Shown: positions 18,978 through 28,562, numbered from the stretch's first letter. The stretch: 64,000 nucleotides of DNA from Phytohabitans aurantiacus (GCF_027923225.1 NZ_BSDI01000028.1:1-64000), one strand, 5' to 3'. Numbers and translations: made by a program. The notes: generated from the letters alone by a model not told the origin.

Positions 18978-21530
18978 GTGCAACGGTCCACTCGTCGAAC
19001 GCGTCGTTCTATCCTTGTTGTGGCTGCGGTGGCGCTTGTGCTCTCACTGGTTTCACCGCCGGCCGCGTTTGGCGCCGACCAGATCCAGTTCCGGCTCAGT
19101 CCTGCGGGCGCGGAAACGTCCAAGATCTCCCTCACCGTGCCTGCCGGCGAGACCGGCGGATCGGTCACGGTATTCCTCGGCCAATCCGGGGATCAGCCTC
19201 TTAAGGTGCGATTCCTGCCCCGGCTTGATTCTGGTGCGCTGATGGTTCTCGATGAGTCCAATCAGCAGGCGACGGGGATCACCTTGCCGCCACTGGGGGA
19301 GTTTGCGGTGGTTCAGCTCCGAGTGAGCGTGCCCCGGCCCGGTACATACGATGGATCGCTGCTGGTCCTGGATGGCGGGGCGCTCCGGGGACAGCTGGCT
19401 ATAGCGGTTACGAAGAACACCGACGCCGGCCTGCGCCTCGACGGTGCAAGCGGCGGCAGCTTGTCGATGGAAAGCCCGGTGCCGGAGTTCCAGCGCGCCT
19501 TCCGCGTGCTGTCCACGTCAGGCGCACCAACACCGGTCCAGCTGCGGGTGAGTCCACTGACGGATCCCCTGTCGATGCAGGTGCCAACGACGGTGGAGTT
19601 CAGCGGTCGGAGGTACGTCGGCGAGCAGTTGGTGGTCCCGGCGCAGGGTGAGCTCGCGTTCACAGTCGCTGCGGATCTCCCCGTAGGCGGCGACTACCGC
19701 GGCACCGTGGCGGTCGTCTATGGCACCGAGCCGCTGCTGGTGGACCTCATCGTCCGCCGCACCAGGGTGACCCCAACCGTCGCCGTGGATCCGATCGGCA
19801 CGGTGCAGGCGCGCATGCTGTGGGGCTTTCGTCCGACCGACGTTGACGTGCGCGTGCTGCTAAGGGAGACAAATGGTCAGCGAGTTGTCCTGGATGCACC
19901 GGCTCTTATTGCACTTACGAGGGACACTCGCGGCGGCCCGGTCGCAGCTGACTACGACACCGTGCAGGTGATGGTCGACGGCCGTCGGACAGAGACGGTG
20001 ACGCTCGAGCCCAACCAGACGCGAGAAATTACGCTGCGGGTTACCGGCCTAAGCCATCCCGGCAAGTACACCGGCAGTGTACGACTGGCGTCCGGGGACA
20101 CCTCGGCGCTGACTAGCCCAATCTCGATCCTGTTACACCAAGGCATTCTGCTGGCGGCGCTGGCGATCCTGCTTGGCGTGGCAATCTCGGCGGTGCTGCG
20201 CTGGTACTTGACCGCCTACCGGCCTGCCCTGACATCCCAGCTACGGCTCAGCCGCCTCCGTGACGACCTCGATATCGCCCTCAAACACCTCACACCGCTC
20301 GACGAGCAGACCGAAGTGCCGCTGAAGCGAACCGTCCAGGAGCAGCTTGACCAACTCCGCAGACAGTACGGTCAGCGAGAGAGAACGGGCGAGGCAGACC
20401 TGACATCGGCAGCCGACAAGGCGAACCGGCTGCCAACGTGGATTCGGCTGCGACGCGCGGTCGACGCGGCGGGCAACCCCACCGAACTGGTCTCGCTGCT
20501 CTCCGTCGTGACTGCCTATCTCGAGGCCGACCTCGTCGATCCGCAGCGCGATGCGTTACTGACGGAGGCCGATCGGGCTCTCGTGGAACTGAAGAGCAAG
20601 GCGAAGCCCGCGGCGACGCTCAGTAGGGCACTGGATGCGCTCGCGGCGGACGCGTCGGGCCGGTCGGACGTGCTGGCACATGTGGACGCCGCCAAGGAGG
20701 CAATGCGCGTCGGGAAGATGCAGGACGCCAACGCTCGATACAGCGAGGCCAGGCTGGGACTGGCCCGAGAGCTCACCGACGAGGTCAACCGGACCGCCAC
20801 GGGCACCGCCCCAATCGGGGTGGACCCAACAGATTGGAACAACCTCAAGCGCGCGACGGCGGCAGCGGCGCGAACCGCCCGAGCCGCCACCGTGCCTGAG
20901 TCTGCGGAAACCGCCTACCGCGACGCCTCTCGTCGCCTGTTTGGCATCCTGATCGCCGGCCTGCGCGTGGCGACTGAGAGTTTGCGGAAAGTCACTCAAC
21001 AGCCTTCCGCCGGCGCAGCTGAAGACAAGAGGTTCGGCACGCTGCGCATGACGATCGACCAAGCGGACAAGGCGACGACGGCCGGCGACATGCCGGCGGC
21101 CCGACGGCACTACGAGCATGCGCGGAGTCTGTACGAGAACCTTGAGAAGGAGGCGGTGACTACTGGGCGGATGGGTCCTAGCAAGAACCCCGTTGCGACT
21201 GCGCCATCGGTGGCGGCTGCGCACCTGGCGTGGCGGCCAGCCGAGGAGAAAGGGCCGACCACAGAAGTCAGGTTGTCGTCGGCTACGCAGATCCGCATTC
21301 GGCAACTGGTCTTTGACAGCTTGACGAATGCCGTAATCCTTGTCGTAGCGGTTGGGCTGGGCCTCTTCCTACTTTTCGTACCCGATGCGAGCTGGGGGGG
21401 CTTGGAGGATTGGCTGACAGCGATCTTGTGGGGCCTGGGCCTGCATCAGGTTGGCGACTCGGTCTTTGGAGGCTTCTCGGGCCTGCGTCGCCAGTTCGCG
21501 ACGGCGACCCAGCCGAATGCCGCTGAGTAG
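18978..21530 (+). CDS. Multi-pass membrane protein paired with a CHAT protease
   Basis: An 850-residue protein with a signal peptide (basic RRTRRS, hydrophobic core, cleavage near AAFGA, about residue 33). The exported part (34-385) is beta-rich, suggesting Ig-like or fibronectin-like modules (EFAVVQLRVSVPRPGTYDG, LEPNQTREITLRVTG). One membrane segment (about 388-410, GILLAALAILLGVAISAVL) leads to a helical cytoplasmic region with heptad-like stretches (about 415-780), then one or two C-terminal hydrophobic segments (LTNAVILVVAVGLGLFLLF, about 782-800). GTG 18978 is the chosen start. The CHAT gene begins 15 bases after its stop. It may be an envelope sensor, or the membrane effector cleaved by the protease (inference). 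Family not recognised. Confidence 0.7.
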   Translation: MQRSTRRTRRSILVVAAVALVLSLVSPPAAFGADQIQFRLSPAGAETSKISLTVPAGETGGSVTVFLGQSGDQPLKVRFLPRLDSGALMVLDESNQQATGITLPPLGEFAVVQLRVSVPRPGTYDGSLLVLDGGALRGQLAIAVTKNTDAGLRLDGASGGSLSMESPVPEFQRAFRVLSTSGAPTPVQLRVSPLTDPLSMQVPTTVEFSGRRYVGEQLVVPAQGELAFTVAADLPVGGDYRGTVAVVYGTEPLLVDLIVRRTRVTPTVAVDPIGTVQARMLWGFRPTDVDVRVLLRETNGQRVVLDAPALIALTRDTRGGPVAADYDTVQVMVDGRRTETVTLEPNQTREITLRVTGLSHPGKYTGSVRLASGDTSALTSPISILLHQGILLAALAILLGVAISAVLRWYLTAYRPALTSQLRLSRLRDDLDIALKHLTPLDEQTEVPLKRTVQEQLDQLRRQYGQRERTGEADLTSAADKANRLPTWIRLRRAVDAAGNPTELVSLLSVVTAYLEADLVDPQRDALLTEADRALVELKSKAKPAATLSRALDALAADASGRSDVLAHVDAAKEAMRVGKMQDANARYSEARLGLARELTDEVNRTATGTAPIGVDPTDWNNLKRATAAAARTARAATVPESAETAYRDASRRLFGILIAGLRVATESLRKVTQQPSAGAAEDKRFGTLRMTIDQADKATTAGDMPAARRHYEHARSLYENLEKEAVTTGRMGPSKNPVATAPSVAAAHLAWRPAEEKGPTTEVRLSSATQIRIRQLVFDSLTNAVILVVAVGLGLFLLFVPDASWGGLEDWLTAILWGLGLHQVGDSVFGGFSGLRRQFATATQPNAAE

Positions 21531-21545
21531 GACGGAGGTGGCGAC

Positions 21546-24500
21546 GTGTCCGGAGAAGAGTTCGTGCGGCACGACGTTCAGGTCGCGGCTTGGCAGTCGC
21601 GCACGGGCGGCGCCGATATCCACCTCGACGGCGTCCCGCCGGTGTACCTAACCCCGGCATCGCTGCGTGCGTGGCGGGCCGGCGAGTCGATCCCGCCCCC
21701 GCTGCGACCGCGTGGCCGGGTGGCCCGGCACCTCGCGCGCGCGACCGCATCATCCGCTCCGGCGGTCATGGATCCCCTGCGAGCCACGCTAGTCCGGGTC
21801 ACGCTGGATCTGCATGGACCAAAGGTGATCTCGTTGCCGTGGGAGGCAGCGCTTTACGCCTCCGTTCGATCGGCGGCGATCGTGCGGGTGTCGCCGTCGC
21901 GGCCACGGGTCCTCGACATGTCGCTGACGTTCCCGTTGCGGATGCTCCGGCTCGACTCGGTCTTGCCGGGCAGCCCAGTGCCGACCCATGCGCTCGAGCA
22001 AATGATCCAGAGGATCATGCCGGCAGATAGTGACGACGCCGTCGTCGTGGGGCGGACGCCAGTGGTCCAAATGGAGGAATTCCTGGGTCTCCAAGCGTGG
22101 CCGACGGTCGAGGTGATCGAATTGGCCGGCTCGATACTCGCGCCGGTCGAGGCGAGCCGGGCAGGGGCGCCGCGTGGGCTCCTGTCTACCGCCCAGCCCG
22201 ACGGGATCGGAACCCTTGGCTGGTTCGAGCGAATCGCGGCCGGTCGCCAGGTACGGCTGCTGGTGGTCGACTGTCAAACTGCCGCGGAGGCGGCTGCTGC
22301 TCGGCTGCTCGCGGCAGAGCTGACCGCACGCGGTGGGGCAGCGGTCGTCGTCGCGGACCGAGTGTCGCCGTATGCCCTCTTCTCGCTCTACATCCGGATC
22401 ATCCATGACCAACCGCTGGATATGGCCGCCGGGACCGTTGCGCCCGGCCTCGGGCTCACGGTTGGTCGTCACGGGGAGGAGGCGCTACGCATCTCCCGAG
22501 TAGTGACTGACCTGTACGACCTATCGAAGCGGCTGATCGACCCGGGCGACGACGCCGGGGTGCGCGCGCTCCGCCGCACGCTCGAGCGGGCAGACCGGCT
22601 AGCCGACTTCGATACGTTGGCTCAGACGCTGCCGGACTTCAGCTATGAGTCCGCACGGTACGACATGGAAAGTGGCGGCTTCGTGCCGGTGTCCCGGCAC
22701 CTTGCCTGGGTCCGCTCGATGTCCAGGATCGGTCGCATCGGTACGGGTGGCCGCGTCGTCGACCCGCCCCTGACACGGATTCGCGAGGCGCCAACCCCCG
22801 GCACCCCGCCGCGCTTCTTCAATGTCGGTCTGCACACTGAGGAGGAATCGCCGCAACTGGTCGCGCCGACGGGTCACTCGCTGCTCCGCGCCCGACCGTA
22901 TCTTCTCGGCGTCAACGTGGGGCCTCAGGATCCCGACCGCACGCCCACCGGCGCGCTGGCACTGGTGGAAGAGGTGTTCGCGTGGGAGCCGGGTCAGCAG
23001 GGTGCCTGGGCAGAGGTCGCCGTAGTCGGCATCGACTTCGACGTCGTCGGCGAGCCTGTGCAGCAGTTGTGGGTGCCGCGCTACGAGCCCAGTCAACAAA
23101 TCTTCTTCACCGTCGTCCCCCGCCGTGCCGGCGCCAGTGCACTACGGGTCTGTCTATACGTCGGGACGAACATCGTGCAGTCCGTGCGGCTCGCCGCGCT
23201 CGTCGACGACGCGACCGGCGAGCAGGAGCCGGATCCGGCCGAGCTGGCTCGCCTGCTCGATTTGTCTGAGCATGACGTGGCAGATGCTTCCTGGCGGACC
23301 CGGCTGGAGTATGCCACCCGCAACCTGAGCGACATGGCGGCGCCGTCCAACGACCGCGCCCTAAGCCTCGTCGTCAACGACCTGGTCGGCCGGAGCGTGG
23401 TGACAGTCAAGGGCCAGGACCTGCTACTCACCGAGGTCCGGACCGACGCGGACCTGCCTAAGCTCGTCACCGACGTCCGGCAGGCGCTGGAGGATCTGTC
23501 GACGCCCCCGGCCGAGCCGGGAGTGCTGGAGGAGCATCGCTCCTATGGGTATGGCGTGGGCGAGGACTCGAACGCCGGGAAGCCGGAACGATTCGATGTT
23601 GATCTGGTCCGGCTCGCGGAGGTTGGGTGGAATCTCTTCGACGCCGTCGTGCCCGGGGACAAACAAAGCAGAGAGCGGATCGCGGAGCTGCTCGACCTCG
23701 ACCCTCGACCGATCCACATCGCGCACGTCTATCTGCACAACGTGATCCCCTGGGCGGCGGCCTACGACCGCGTCTACGAACCTCCGCAGAGGCGGCGTCG
23801 CTCGGGCGGACAACCAGTTGCACACGGCACCTGCCCGGCCGGGCTGCCCGGTCCGGACGGGCAGATGCCGCCGGGGCGCTGCGGTGAGCTGCCCGGTTGC
23901 CTGCTGGCTGGCCCCGAGGAGGAGCGCCGGTCGTTGGCGCAGGCGACCGGGGCACCCTTGTACATCGAAAGCACCGTCGTCTGCGCCCGCCGCTTCTGGG
24001 GGTTCCGGCATCAGATCGAGCTGCCCGTGCAGCAGGTGACTACGACCGGTGCGACCATCCCGGAAGCCGCTCGGGATCTGCGCGGGTCGCCCATGCTCCA
24101 GATGGTGGTCGGCATGAACGCGGGCCTTCCGAATGCGGCGAAGCATCTTGATTGGCTGAAGAAGACTGTGACCACCACTTCCCGCATGGCCGAGATCGTC
24201 GCGGAGGCGTACGACGCGGACGACGTCAAGGACAGTCTCAAGGCGGTCGACCTCGACATCGTTTACCTCTACTGCCACGCTGACGGGGGAGTTGGGACCG
24301 GCATCGAACCACCGATCCTCCGGTTCCAGATGGAAGGTGACGACGAACGCTCCCTCCAGGCCGCAGACCTCCACGCGGATGCGTGGCTGCACCGGCCACT
24401 CATCGTGCTGAACGGATGCCGGACGGCGGCGTTCCGCCCGGATGCCCTGAGCCCGTTCCTTCGTAAACTCGTCCAGGACCGAATGGCCGGGGCACTGCTC

Positions 24501-24797
24501 GGCACCGAAATCTCAGTTTGGGAGCAGCTCGCGACTGAGGTGGGTGCCAAGTTCCTCCATGCATTCCTGGACGGACAGACCGCCGGCGCCGCGCTCCTGA
24601 AAATTCGACAGGATCTGCTGGCGCGCCGCAACCCACTCGGCCTCGCGTACACGCTCTACGCGGACGTCAACTTCGCCCTGGCGACACCGGACCGGCCGGA
24701 CCCCCTCTACCTCGTCGGCGTAGAACCGGTGACCTCAACCCCTGCGTCCGAGCCCGCGTTGGCATCCAATCAGGCTCAGGTCATCGCGCTGGCGTGA
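21546..24797 (+). CDS. Tandem CHAT-domain protein (caspase-like protease)
   Basis: A 1083-residue cytoplasmic protein. The C-terminal CHAT domain has VYLYCHADGG (His911) and IVLNGCRTA (Cys958), the caspase-like dyad, followed by MAGALLGTEISVWEQLATEVGAKFLHAF and a hydrophobic YTLYADVNF end. The N-terminal third also looks CHAT-like: VISLPWEAALY, LLVVDCQTAAEAAAARLLA (Cys243) and GGAAVVVADRVSPYALFS. There the His position reads VIELAGS, so that copy is probably inactive. The middle (about 380-850) is unassigned and includes a Cys-bearing segment (GTCPAG, GRCGELPGC). A GGAGG site precedes GTG 21546. The partner is the membrane protein just upstream. CHAT proteases act in bacterial defence and cell death with gasdermins or type III-E CRISPR; use here is inference. 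Confidence 0.82.
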   Translation: MSGEEFVRHDVQVAAWQSRTGGADIHLDGVPPVYLTPASLRAWRAGESIPPPLRPRGRVARHLARATASSAPAVMDPLRATLVRVTLDLHGPKVISLPWEAALYASVRSAAIVRVSPSRPRVLDMSLTFPLRMLRLDSVLPGSPVPTHALEQMIQRIMPADSDDAVVVGRTPVVQMEEFLGLQAWPTVEVIELAGSILAPVEASRAGAPRGLLSTAQPDGIGTLGWFERIAAGRQVRLLVVDCQTAAEAAAARLLAAELTARGGAAVVVADRVSPYALFSLYIRIIHDQPLDMAAGTVAPGLGLTVGRHGEEALRISRVVTDLYDLSKRLIDPGDDAGVRALRRTLERADRLADFDTLAQTLPDFSYESARYDMESGGFVPVSRHLAWVRSMSRIGRIGTGGRVVDPPLTRIREAPTPGTPPRFFNVGLHTEEESPQLVAPTGHSLLRARPYLLGVNVGPQDPDRTPTGALALVEEVFAWEPGQQGAWAEVAVVGIDFDVVGEPVQQLWVPRYEPSQQIFFTVVPRRAGASALRVCLYVGTNIVQSVRLAALVDDATGEQEPDPAELARLLDLSEHDVADASWRTRLEYATRNLSDMAAPSNDRALSLVVNDLVGRSVVTVKGQDLLLTEVRTDADLPKLVTDVRQALEDLSTPPAEPGVLEEHRSYGYGVGEDSNAGKPERFDVDLVRLAEVGWNLFDAVVPGDKQSRERIAELLDLDPRPIHIAHVYLHNVIPWAAAYDRVYEPPQRRRRSGGQPVAHGTCPAGLPGPDGQMPPGRCGELPGCLLAGPEEERRSLAQATGAPLYIESTVVCARRFWGFRHQIELPVQQVTTTGATIPEAARDLRGSPMLQMVVGMNAGLPNAAKHLDWLKKTVTTTSRMAEIVAEAYDADDVKDSLKAVDLDIVYLYCHADGGVGTGIEPPILRFQMEGDDERSLQAADLHADAWLHRPLIVLNGCRTAAFRPDALSPFLRKLVQDRMAGALLGTEISVWEQLATEVGAKFLHAFLDGQTAGAALLKIRQDLLARRNPLGLAYTLYADVNFALATPDRPDPLYLVGVEPVTSTPASEPALASNQAQVIALA

Positions 24798-24823
24798 GAG
24801 TGTGACCAGGCAGGCGACGATCG

Positions 24824-24998
24824 TCAACGCGCTGCGATAGACGCCGTCCGCCCACGGATACGCGCGAGGGCGTTGACGGCGGCGTCTTCCGTGCCGGGCA
24901 GGGTGTGCAGGTACTTGCCCGTTGTGCTGATGCTGCCGTGCCCGAGTCGTTCCTTGACCACCTGAAGATCGGCGCCACCGGCCACGAACCATGAGGCG
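24824..24998 (-). pseudogene. Tyrosine integrase 3' remnant
   Basis: Encodes only the C-terminal part of a tyrosine recombinase: ASWFVAGGADLQVVKERLG, then HGSISTTGKYLHTLPGT with the catalytic Tyr, ending LARIRGR. It is nearly identical to the end of the full integrase at 33262-34605, in the same orientation. Upstream codons are unrelated, so the catalytic Arg and the rest are lost. It sits immediately after the CHAT gene and marks a past integration or recombination event at this edge. Confidence 0.8.
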
Positions 24999-25259
24999 TG
25001 TGTGCCTTCTGCCCGCAGTCGCTGTGTCGCTGTATGGGAGATGGAGGTTTGTTGGCCCTCCGGAACCGGCGTGCGGACGCAGGTTTCAAACCACCACGAG
25101 GGGTGTTGGCTGAAGACCGTCGTCCTGAGCGTCGTTGGAAAAGGCGTGGCTGTGACTGCGTCAGGTGTGGACCGGGAAGATGAGTGAGGTTCCACCCCGG
25201 GACCGGATACCGGGGTTTCAAGCCACGAGGCGATGGGCTGACGGTGGCAGACACGGGTT

Positions 25260-25540
25260 TCTTACGGGGTGCGGTGGTTAAGTGTCGAGTGTAGACGGTC
25301 GTGGTTGTAGTAGCCGAGGTAGGCGAACACGGCCTGGCGGGCGTCGGCGGGTGACCCACACCCGGGTGCCGATCTCGGCTTTCAGGGTGGCGAAGAGAGC
25401 GACTCGGCGACGGCGTTGTCGTAGGCAGGGCCCGACCCGGCCCATCGGCGCGCGCATCCGCAGCCGCGTCAGTGTCGCCCGGAACTCGGCCGAGGTGTAC
25501 CGGCTGCCGCGGTCGGTCAACGCTTTGATCGACTTCCTGT
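25260..25540 (-). pseudogene. Degenerate IS3-family transposase (orfB end)
   Basis: Minus-strand fragments in different frames match the DDE transposase end of IS3-type elements: TDRGSRYTSAEFRATLTRL and RMRAPMGRVGPC, then AESLFATLKAEIG, then YLGYYNHDRLHSTLNHRTP. At least two frameshifts separate them. The sequence directly upstream on that strand (VVAESRAAGYMESTIGQYRK) looks like a recombinase N-terminal piece joined by rearrangement. No terminal repeats could be paired. Confidence 0.7.
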
Positions 25541-25766
25541 ACTGGCCGATCGTCGACTCCATGTAGCCGGCCGCCCGCGACTCCGCGACAACAACCGACC
25601 CGATCCCTGCGACCGTCACATCCATGGCCGTCTCCTCTCCGCAGCGCGAAATGGACACGGCGGACGGTAGCCGCCAACCGCAGGATCGTTAAGCCGAGAA
25701 ATCAGACCCAGCAGCGCTCCTACCAGGCCGTCCCACGATCCCTCGGCTTATCCCAAAGCTCGGCAT

Positions 25767-25802
25767 GATCGGAGTTAAACCGAAATCGGTTTAACTCCGA
25801 TC
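25767..25802. repeat. Perfect 17-bp inverted repeat with 2-base centre
   Basis: GATCGGAGTTAAACCGA, then AA, then its exact reverse complement. It is AT-richer than its surroundings. It lies between two broken transposases and could be an IS end, a recombination joint or a strong hairpin terminator. Confidence 0.7.
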
Positions 25803-25807
25803 ACGGC

Positions 25808-26107
25808 CCAATACGCCTCCGCCGCGTTCGCCGCCGCTTGCCAAGCCGCCGGCGTGCGCCAATCGATGAGCGCGATCGGCTCCAGCGCGGACAACGCCGC
25901 CGCGAATCCTTCAATGCCACCTTCAAACGCGAAACCCTGCAAGGCCGCCGCGCGTTCACCGACGAACGCGAAGCCCGACTGACCGCCTGCCGGTGGCTGC
26001 ACCCCTGCAACACGCTCCGCCGCCACTCACGCCTCGGACACCAATCCCCGATCGCCTACGAGAACACCCTCAATACAACATCAACTATGCTGGCATCAGC
26101 CGCATAA
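25808..26107 (+). pseudogene. Degenerate IS transposase C-terminal fragment
   Basis: Reads YASAAFAAACQAAGVRQSMS then DNAAA in one frame and, after a one-base shift, ESFNATFKRETLQGRRAF, RWLHPCNTLRRHSRLG and SPIAYENTL to a stop. This is the end of an IS3-like DDE transposase, including the last Glu of the DDE triad. The frameshift and missing 5' part show it is inactive. Confidence 0.75.
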
Positions 26108-26225
26108 CCCCGTGTCTGATCAACGCCCTCTCAAACACGCACTTAGCCGCGTTGGTCACTGTCACCCTCCAGGTCACCCGTTCGATGTCCTTGCCTTCCT
26201 TGGCGTCGCCTTTTCGCCGGCCGGG

Positions 26226-26894
26226 CTACAACGCGGCCTCGCCCGTCGCCGCGGTCAGCATGTGCACTGCGGCCCGCAGGCATAGGCCTTGGACGCATAC
26301 CTCGATCGCGTCCAGAGTCTCGTCCAGCAACAGCGCATCTCGGTGGGCCACTGCCCGCGGTAGCTTGGCCGAGGATGCCCACAGCAGCCGGGAGTAGCTT
26401 GCCGTTGACGTCGGTATGGCGTCGGCGGCACGGCGGATGTGGACCCCGTACGTCAAGATCGCCGTCCACTCGATCTCCCCCGTGCCGAGGGGGTCTTCCA
26501 CCGCGTCCAGCGCAAGAAACCGCGGCACTGCCACGGCCTCGAACCGGCCGTCGACGAGTGAGTCGGCGAGCCCTAGCTTGCGGCCAAACAATGATTCCAC
26601 TGCGAATGGGTGCGCCGATCCGAGATACCCGCCCCTGCCTACCACGAATTCGGGCCCGTTGACCGGGTAAATCCCTATGCATGCAACTGGTTCGGGCATG
26701 TCCGCCGTAAGCAGGCCGAATACATCGGCGGGCAGTCGAAGGGTGGGCGTGCTTAGCACGCCAGGATGGCGTGGAGAGAGTGCCGACGGTCTCCGTACGC
26801 CGAGCAGCACCATGCCGGGGTTCGCCTCATCCGCCACGACGACCGAGATCACGCCGACCGGGTCGTCGACCGCCGAACCGTTGCCGACCTTCAC
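26226..26894 (-). CDS. Degenerate Nudix-like protein of nucleotide cassette
   Basis: A 222-residue protein. Its N-terminus (VGVISVVVADEANPGMVLLGV, then RRPSALSPRHPGVLSTPTLR) resembles the first strands of a Nudix fold. A following helix (HPFAVESLFGRKLGLADSL) sits where the Nudix box would be but lacks the REXXEE metal ligands. It may be a nucleotide-binding rather than hydrolysing protein, or unrelated. GTG 26894 is chosen: it overlaps the upstream stop (GTGA) and has GGGAG eight bases before. Last gene of a four-gene minus-strand operon. Confidence 0.55.
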   Translation of the reverse strand: MKVGNGSAVDDPVGVISVVVADEANPGMVLLGVRRPSALSPRHPGVLSTPTLRLPADVFGLLTADMPEPVACIGIYPVNGPEFVVGRGGYLGSAHPFAVESLFGRKLGLADSLVDGRFEAVAVPRFLALDAVEDPLGTGEIEWTAILTYGVHIRRAADAIPTSTASYSRLLWASSAKLPRAVAHRDALLLDETLDAIEVCVQGLCLRAAVHMLTAATGEAAL

Positions 26895-28183
26895 CGCTGC
26901 TCTCCCGGCCGGGGCTTGGGCAGGACGTTCGCCAGGAGCCACCCCTGCTGGAGGCGGAGAAACCGGTTGAGCCGGTTGACGTACGGATCCTGGTAGAGCA
27001 TCGCGACCGGGATGGGGCGCATGTCGCTGCTCCAGCCCTCCACGATGTCGAGCTCGTCGATATCCTCGTCCTGAATCAGGTCTAGGCGGAAGACGGCGAA
27101 GCCCAGGTGCGTGCCGTCTTCCCGGTTGACCAGACGGTAGCCGTGGAACTGGAGTCGATCGAAGTCAACGTTTAATCCGCACGAGATAAACAGCTCGCGT
27201 TGTGCCGCCTCGGCGAAGAACTGTTGCTGCAACAGCAGCCGCTCGGGCCGGCCCGCCGCCCGCCAGATCTGCTCCCGGGCCCGTACGTCGTCGGGATCGA
27301 GCGGGCCAGGGACCTTCTTGATCCAGTCAACGAGGTCCTCCACGATGACGTGCTCACTGACCAACGAGAGCCGGTCAAAGTCGTCGATCGAGTTGGATCG
27401 GTCCCGGTTCTTCAATATAACCACCGAGCCTTGTGACGTCTGCCCGCAGACGGCGACCACGACGGCAGGCTCGGTTTCGTGCGGCTCCAGCCTGCGCTCC
27501 TTGCTAAGCCGCCAGATCCGTGGCGTGAAGGCGTTGGCATCGTCGCCGGGTTCCCACTTAGGCCCGTAGCAACGGACCTGGCGGATCTCCCATCGACGGC
27601 TGCCGGGCAGAAGCTTGTCGAGCACGTGCCGCTGGACGGCAGCCGTCTGATCCGGGTCAAGGGGAGCGACTGTGAGGATTCCCTCCACCGGATAACCGGC
27701 CGCAGGTATATAGGTCAGGCTCGTCGCCCGGTAGTCGGCATCCTTACGGACGAGAATGGTGCAGCCGCCGGCATCGTACTGATACAGGTAGATCTTTAAA
27801 TTGTCCCGGTTGGCGCTATCATCCCGATTCGGTACCACCCAGTTACGCATGCCGAACAGACCGGCGATCCACCGCTGGATGCGCGGGGCCATCGCCGCAC
27901 CCGTGTTCTTCGCGTCCCGTTCGGGAACGAGATAGTGAACGGTCTTCGCCGGCGGCGGATTGCCGGCCTCCACACGCTGGTGTTGTAGTGTGATGAGCCG
28001 ACGGGAGCATTCCCAGGGCATCACGCCCACGATGAAGACCTCGCTGGCATCCAGCATCTCGTTGAGAAGAACGTCGATGCCGGGACTGATCCGGGCGTGT
28101 ACGGAGATCGTGGGTGCTTCGCGCTGTCGTGGAGTTGACGCGCCCTTGGCTGCCCGGACCTCGGGTGATTCGTATGTTGTCAT
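26891..28183 (-). CDS. Hypothetical protein of nucleotide cassette
   Basis: About 430 residues, soluble, family not recognised. The N-terminal half has an alpha/beta pattern (LLNEMLDASEVFIVGVMPWE, TVHYLVPERDAKNTG, GCTILVRKDADYRATSLTY). The second half has VVVAVCGQTSQGSVVILKNR and LGFAVFRLDL, reminiscent of the Nudix-like strand pattern in the next gene. ATG 28183 lies seven bases after the upstream stop; the frame is open further but would overlap that gene. It overlaps the Nudix-like gene downstream. No membrane segments or catalytic signature are evident. Confidence 0.55.
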   Translation of the reverse strand: MTTYESPEVRAAKGASTPRQREAPTISVHARISPGIDVLLNEMLDASEVFIVGVMPWECSRRLITLQHQRVEAGNPPPAKTVHYLVPERDAKNTGAAMAPRIQRWIAGLFGMRNWVVPNRDDSANRDNLKIYLYQYDAGGCTILVRKDADYRATSLTYIPAAGYPVEGILTVAPLDPDQTAAVQRHVLDKLLPGSRRWEIRQVRCYGPKWEPGDDANAFTPRIWRLSKERRLEPHETEPAVVVAVCGQTSQGSVVILKNRDRSNSIDDFDRLSLVSEHVIVEDLVDWIKKVPGPLDPDDVRAREQIWRAAGRPERLLLQQQFFAEAAQRELFISCGLNVDFDRLQFHGYRLVNREDGTHLGFAVFRLDLIQDEDIDELDIVEGWSSDMRPIPVAMLYQDPYVNRLNRFLRLQQGWLLANVLPKPRPGEQR

Positions 28184-28190
28184 GGTGGGC

Positions 28191-28562
28191 CTAGCGCTTT
28201 CCGCGCGATATGCGGCTGACTTCAGTGATTGCGTTCTGCCAGGCAGGAAAGAGGTCGTCTTCGGACGCGCCGACGTCACCAGCGGCTTTGACAAGGTCTG
28301 TACAGGCCCGGCGGGCCACGTCGTCGCGTAGCCGGATGCCCAGGATGTAGAGCCTGCGGCGTGCGGGGCTGAACGAACCGGTCAGTAGAGCGTCGATAGG
28401 CTTGGGTTCACTAAGCAGGTCGAGAATGCTATCCGCGACCTCGCGCTGTGCTTGCTTCGTCGCGCCGAGGCGTGTGAGCGAGGCCGCGATCACGGGTGCC
28501 AACAACCCTATAGTTGCGCCGATCATCCCGGCGGCGAGCGTTACAAGTGGCGACTGCGACAT
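28191..28562 (-). CDS. Small single-pass membrane protein
   Basis: A 123-residue protein: MSQSPLVTLAAGMIGATIGL starts an N-terminal membrane helix running to about residue 28, followed by a charged helical cytoplasmic part (KQAQREVADSILDLLSE, RRRLYILGIRLRDDVARR). ATG 28562 is preferred over the GTG two codons earlier because GAGGGG precedes it. It lies 22 bases after the HD gene and 7 before the next, so it is co-transcribed. It could anchor the cassette's soluble enzymes at the membrane (inference). Confidence 0.65.
   Translation of the reverse strand: MSQSPLVTLAAGMIGATIGLLAPVIAASLTRLGATKQAQREVADSILDLLSEPKPIDALLTGSFSPARRRLYILGIRLRDDVARRACTDLVKAAGDVGASEDDLFPAWQNAITEVSRISRGKR

Noticed and set aside
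18978..24797. Gasdermin plus protease pair
   Set aside because: The membrane protein has a signal peptide, a large secreted-side region and internal membrane helices, unlike the small bacterial gasdermins.
15587..24797. Known Wadjet, Lamassu or BREX systems
   Set aside because: The SMC-like ATPase has no JetA/B/D or LmuA/C-like partners that I can recognise and no PglZ/BrxC genes are present; only a loose resemblance in logic remains.
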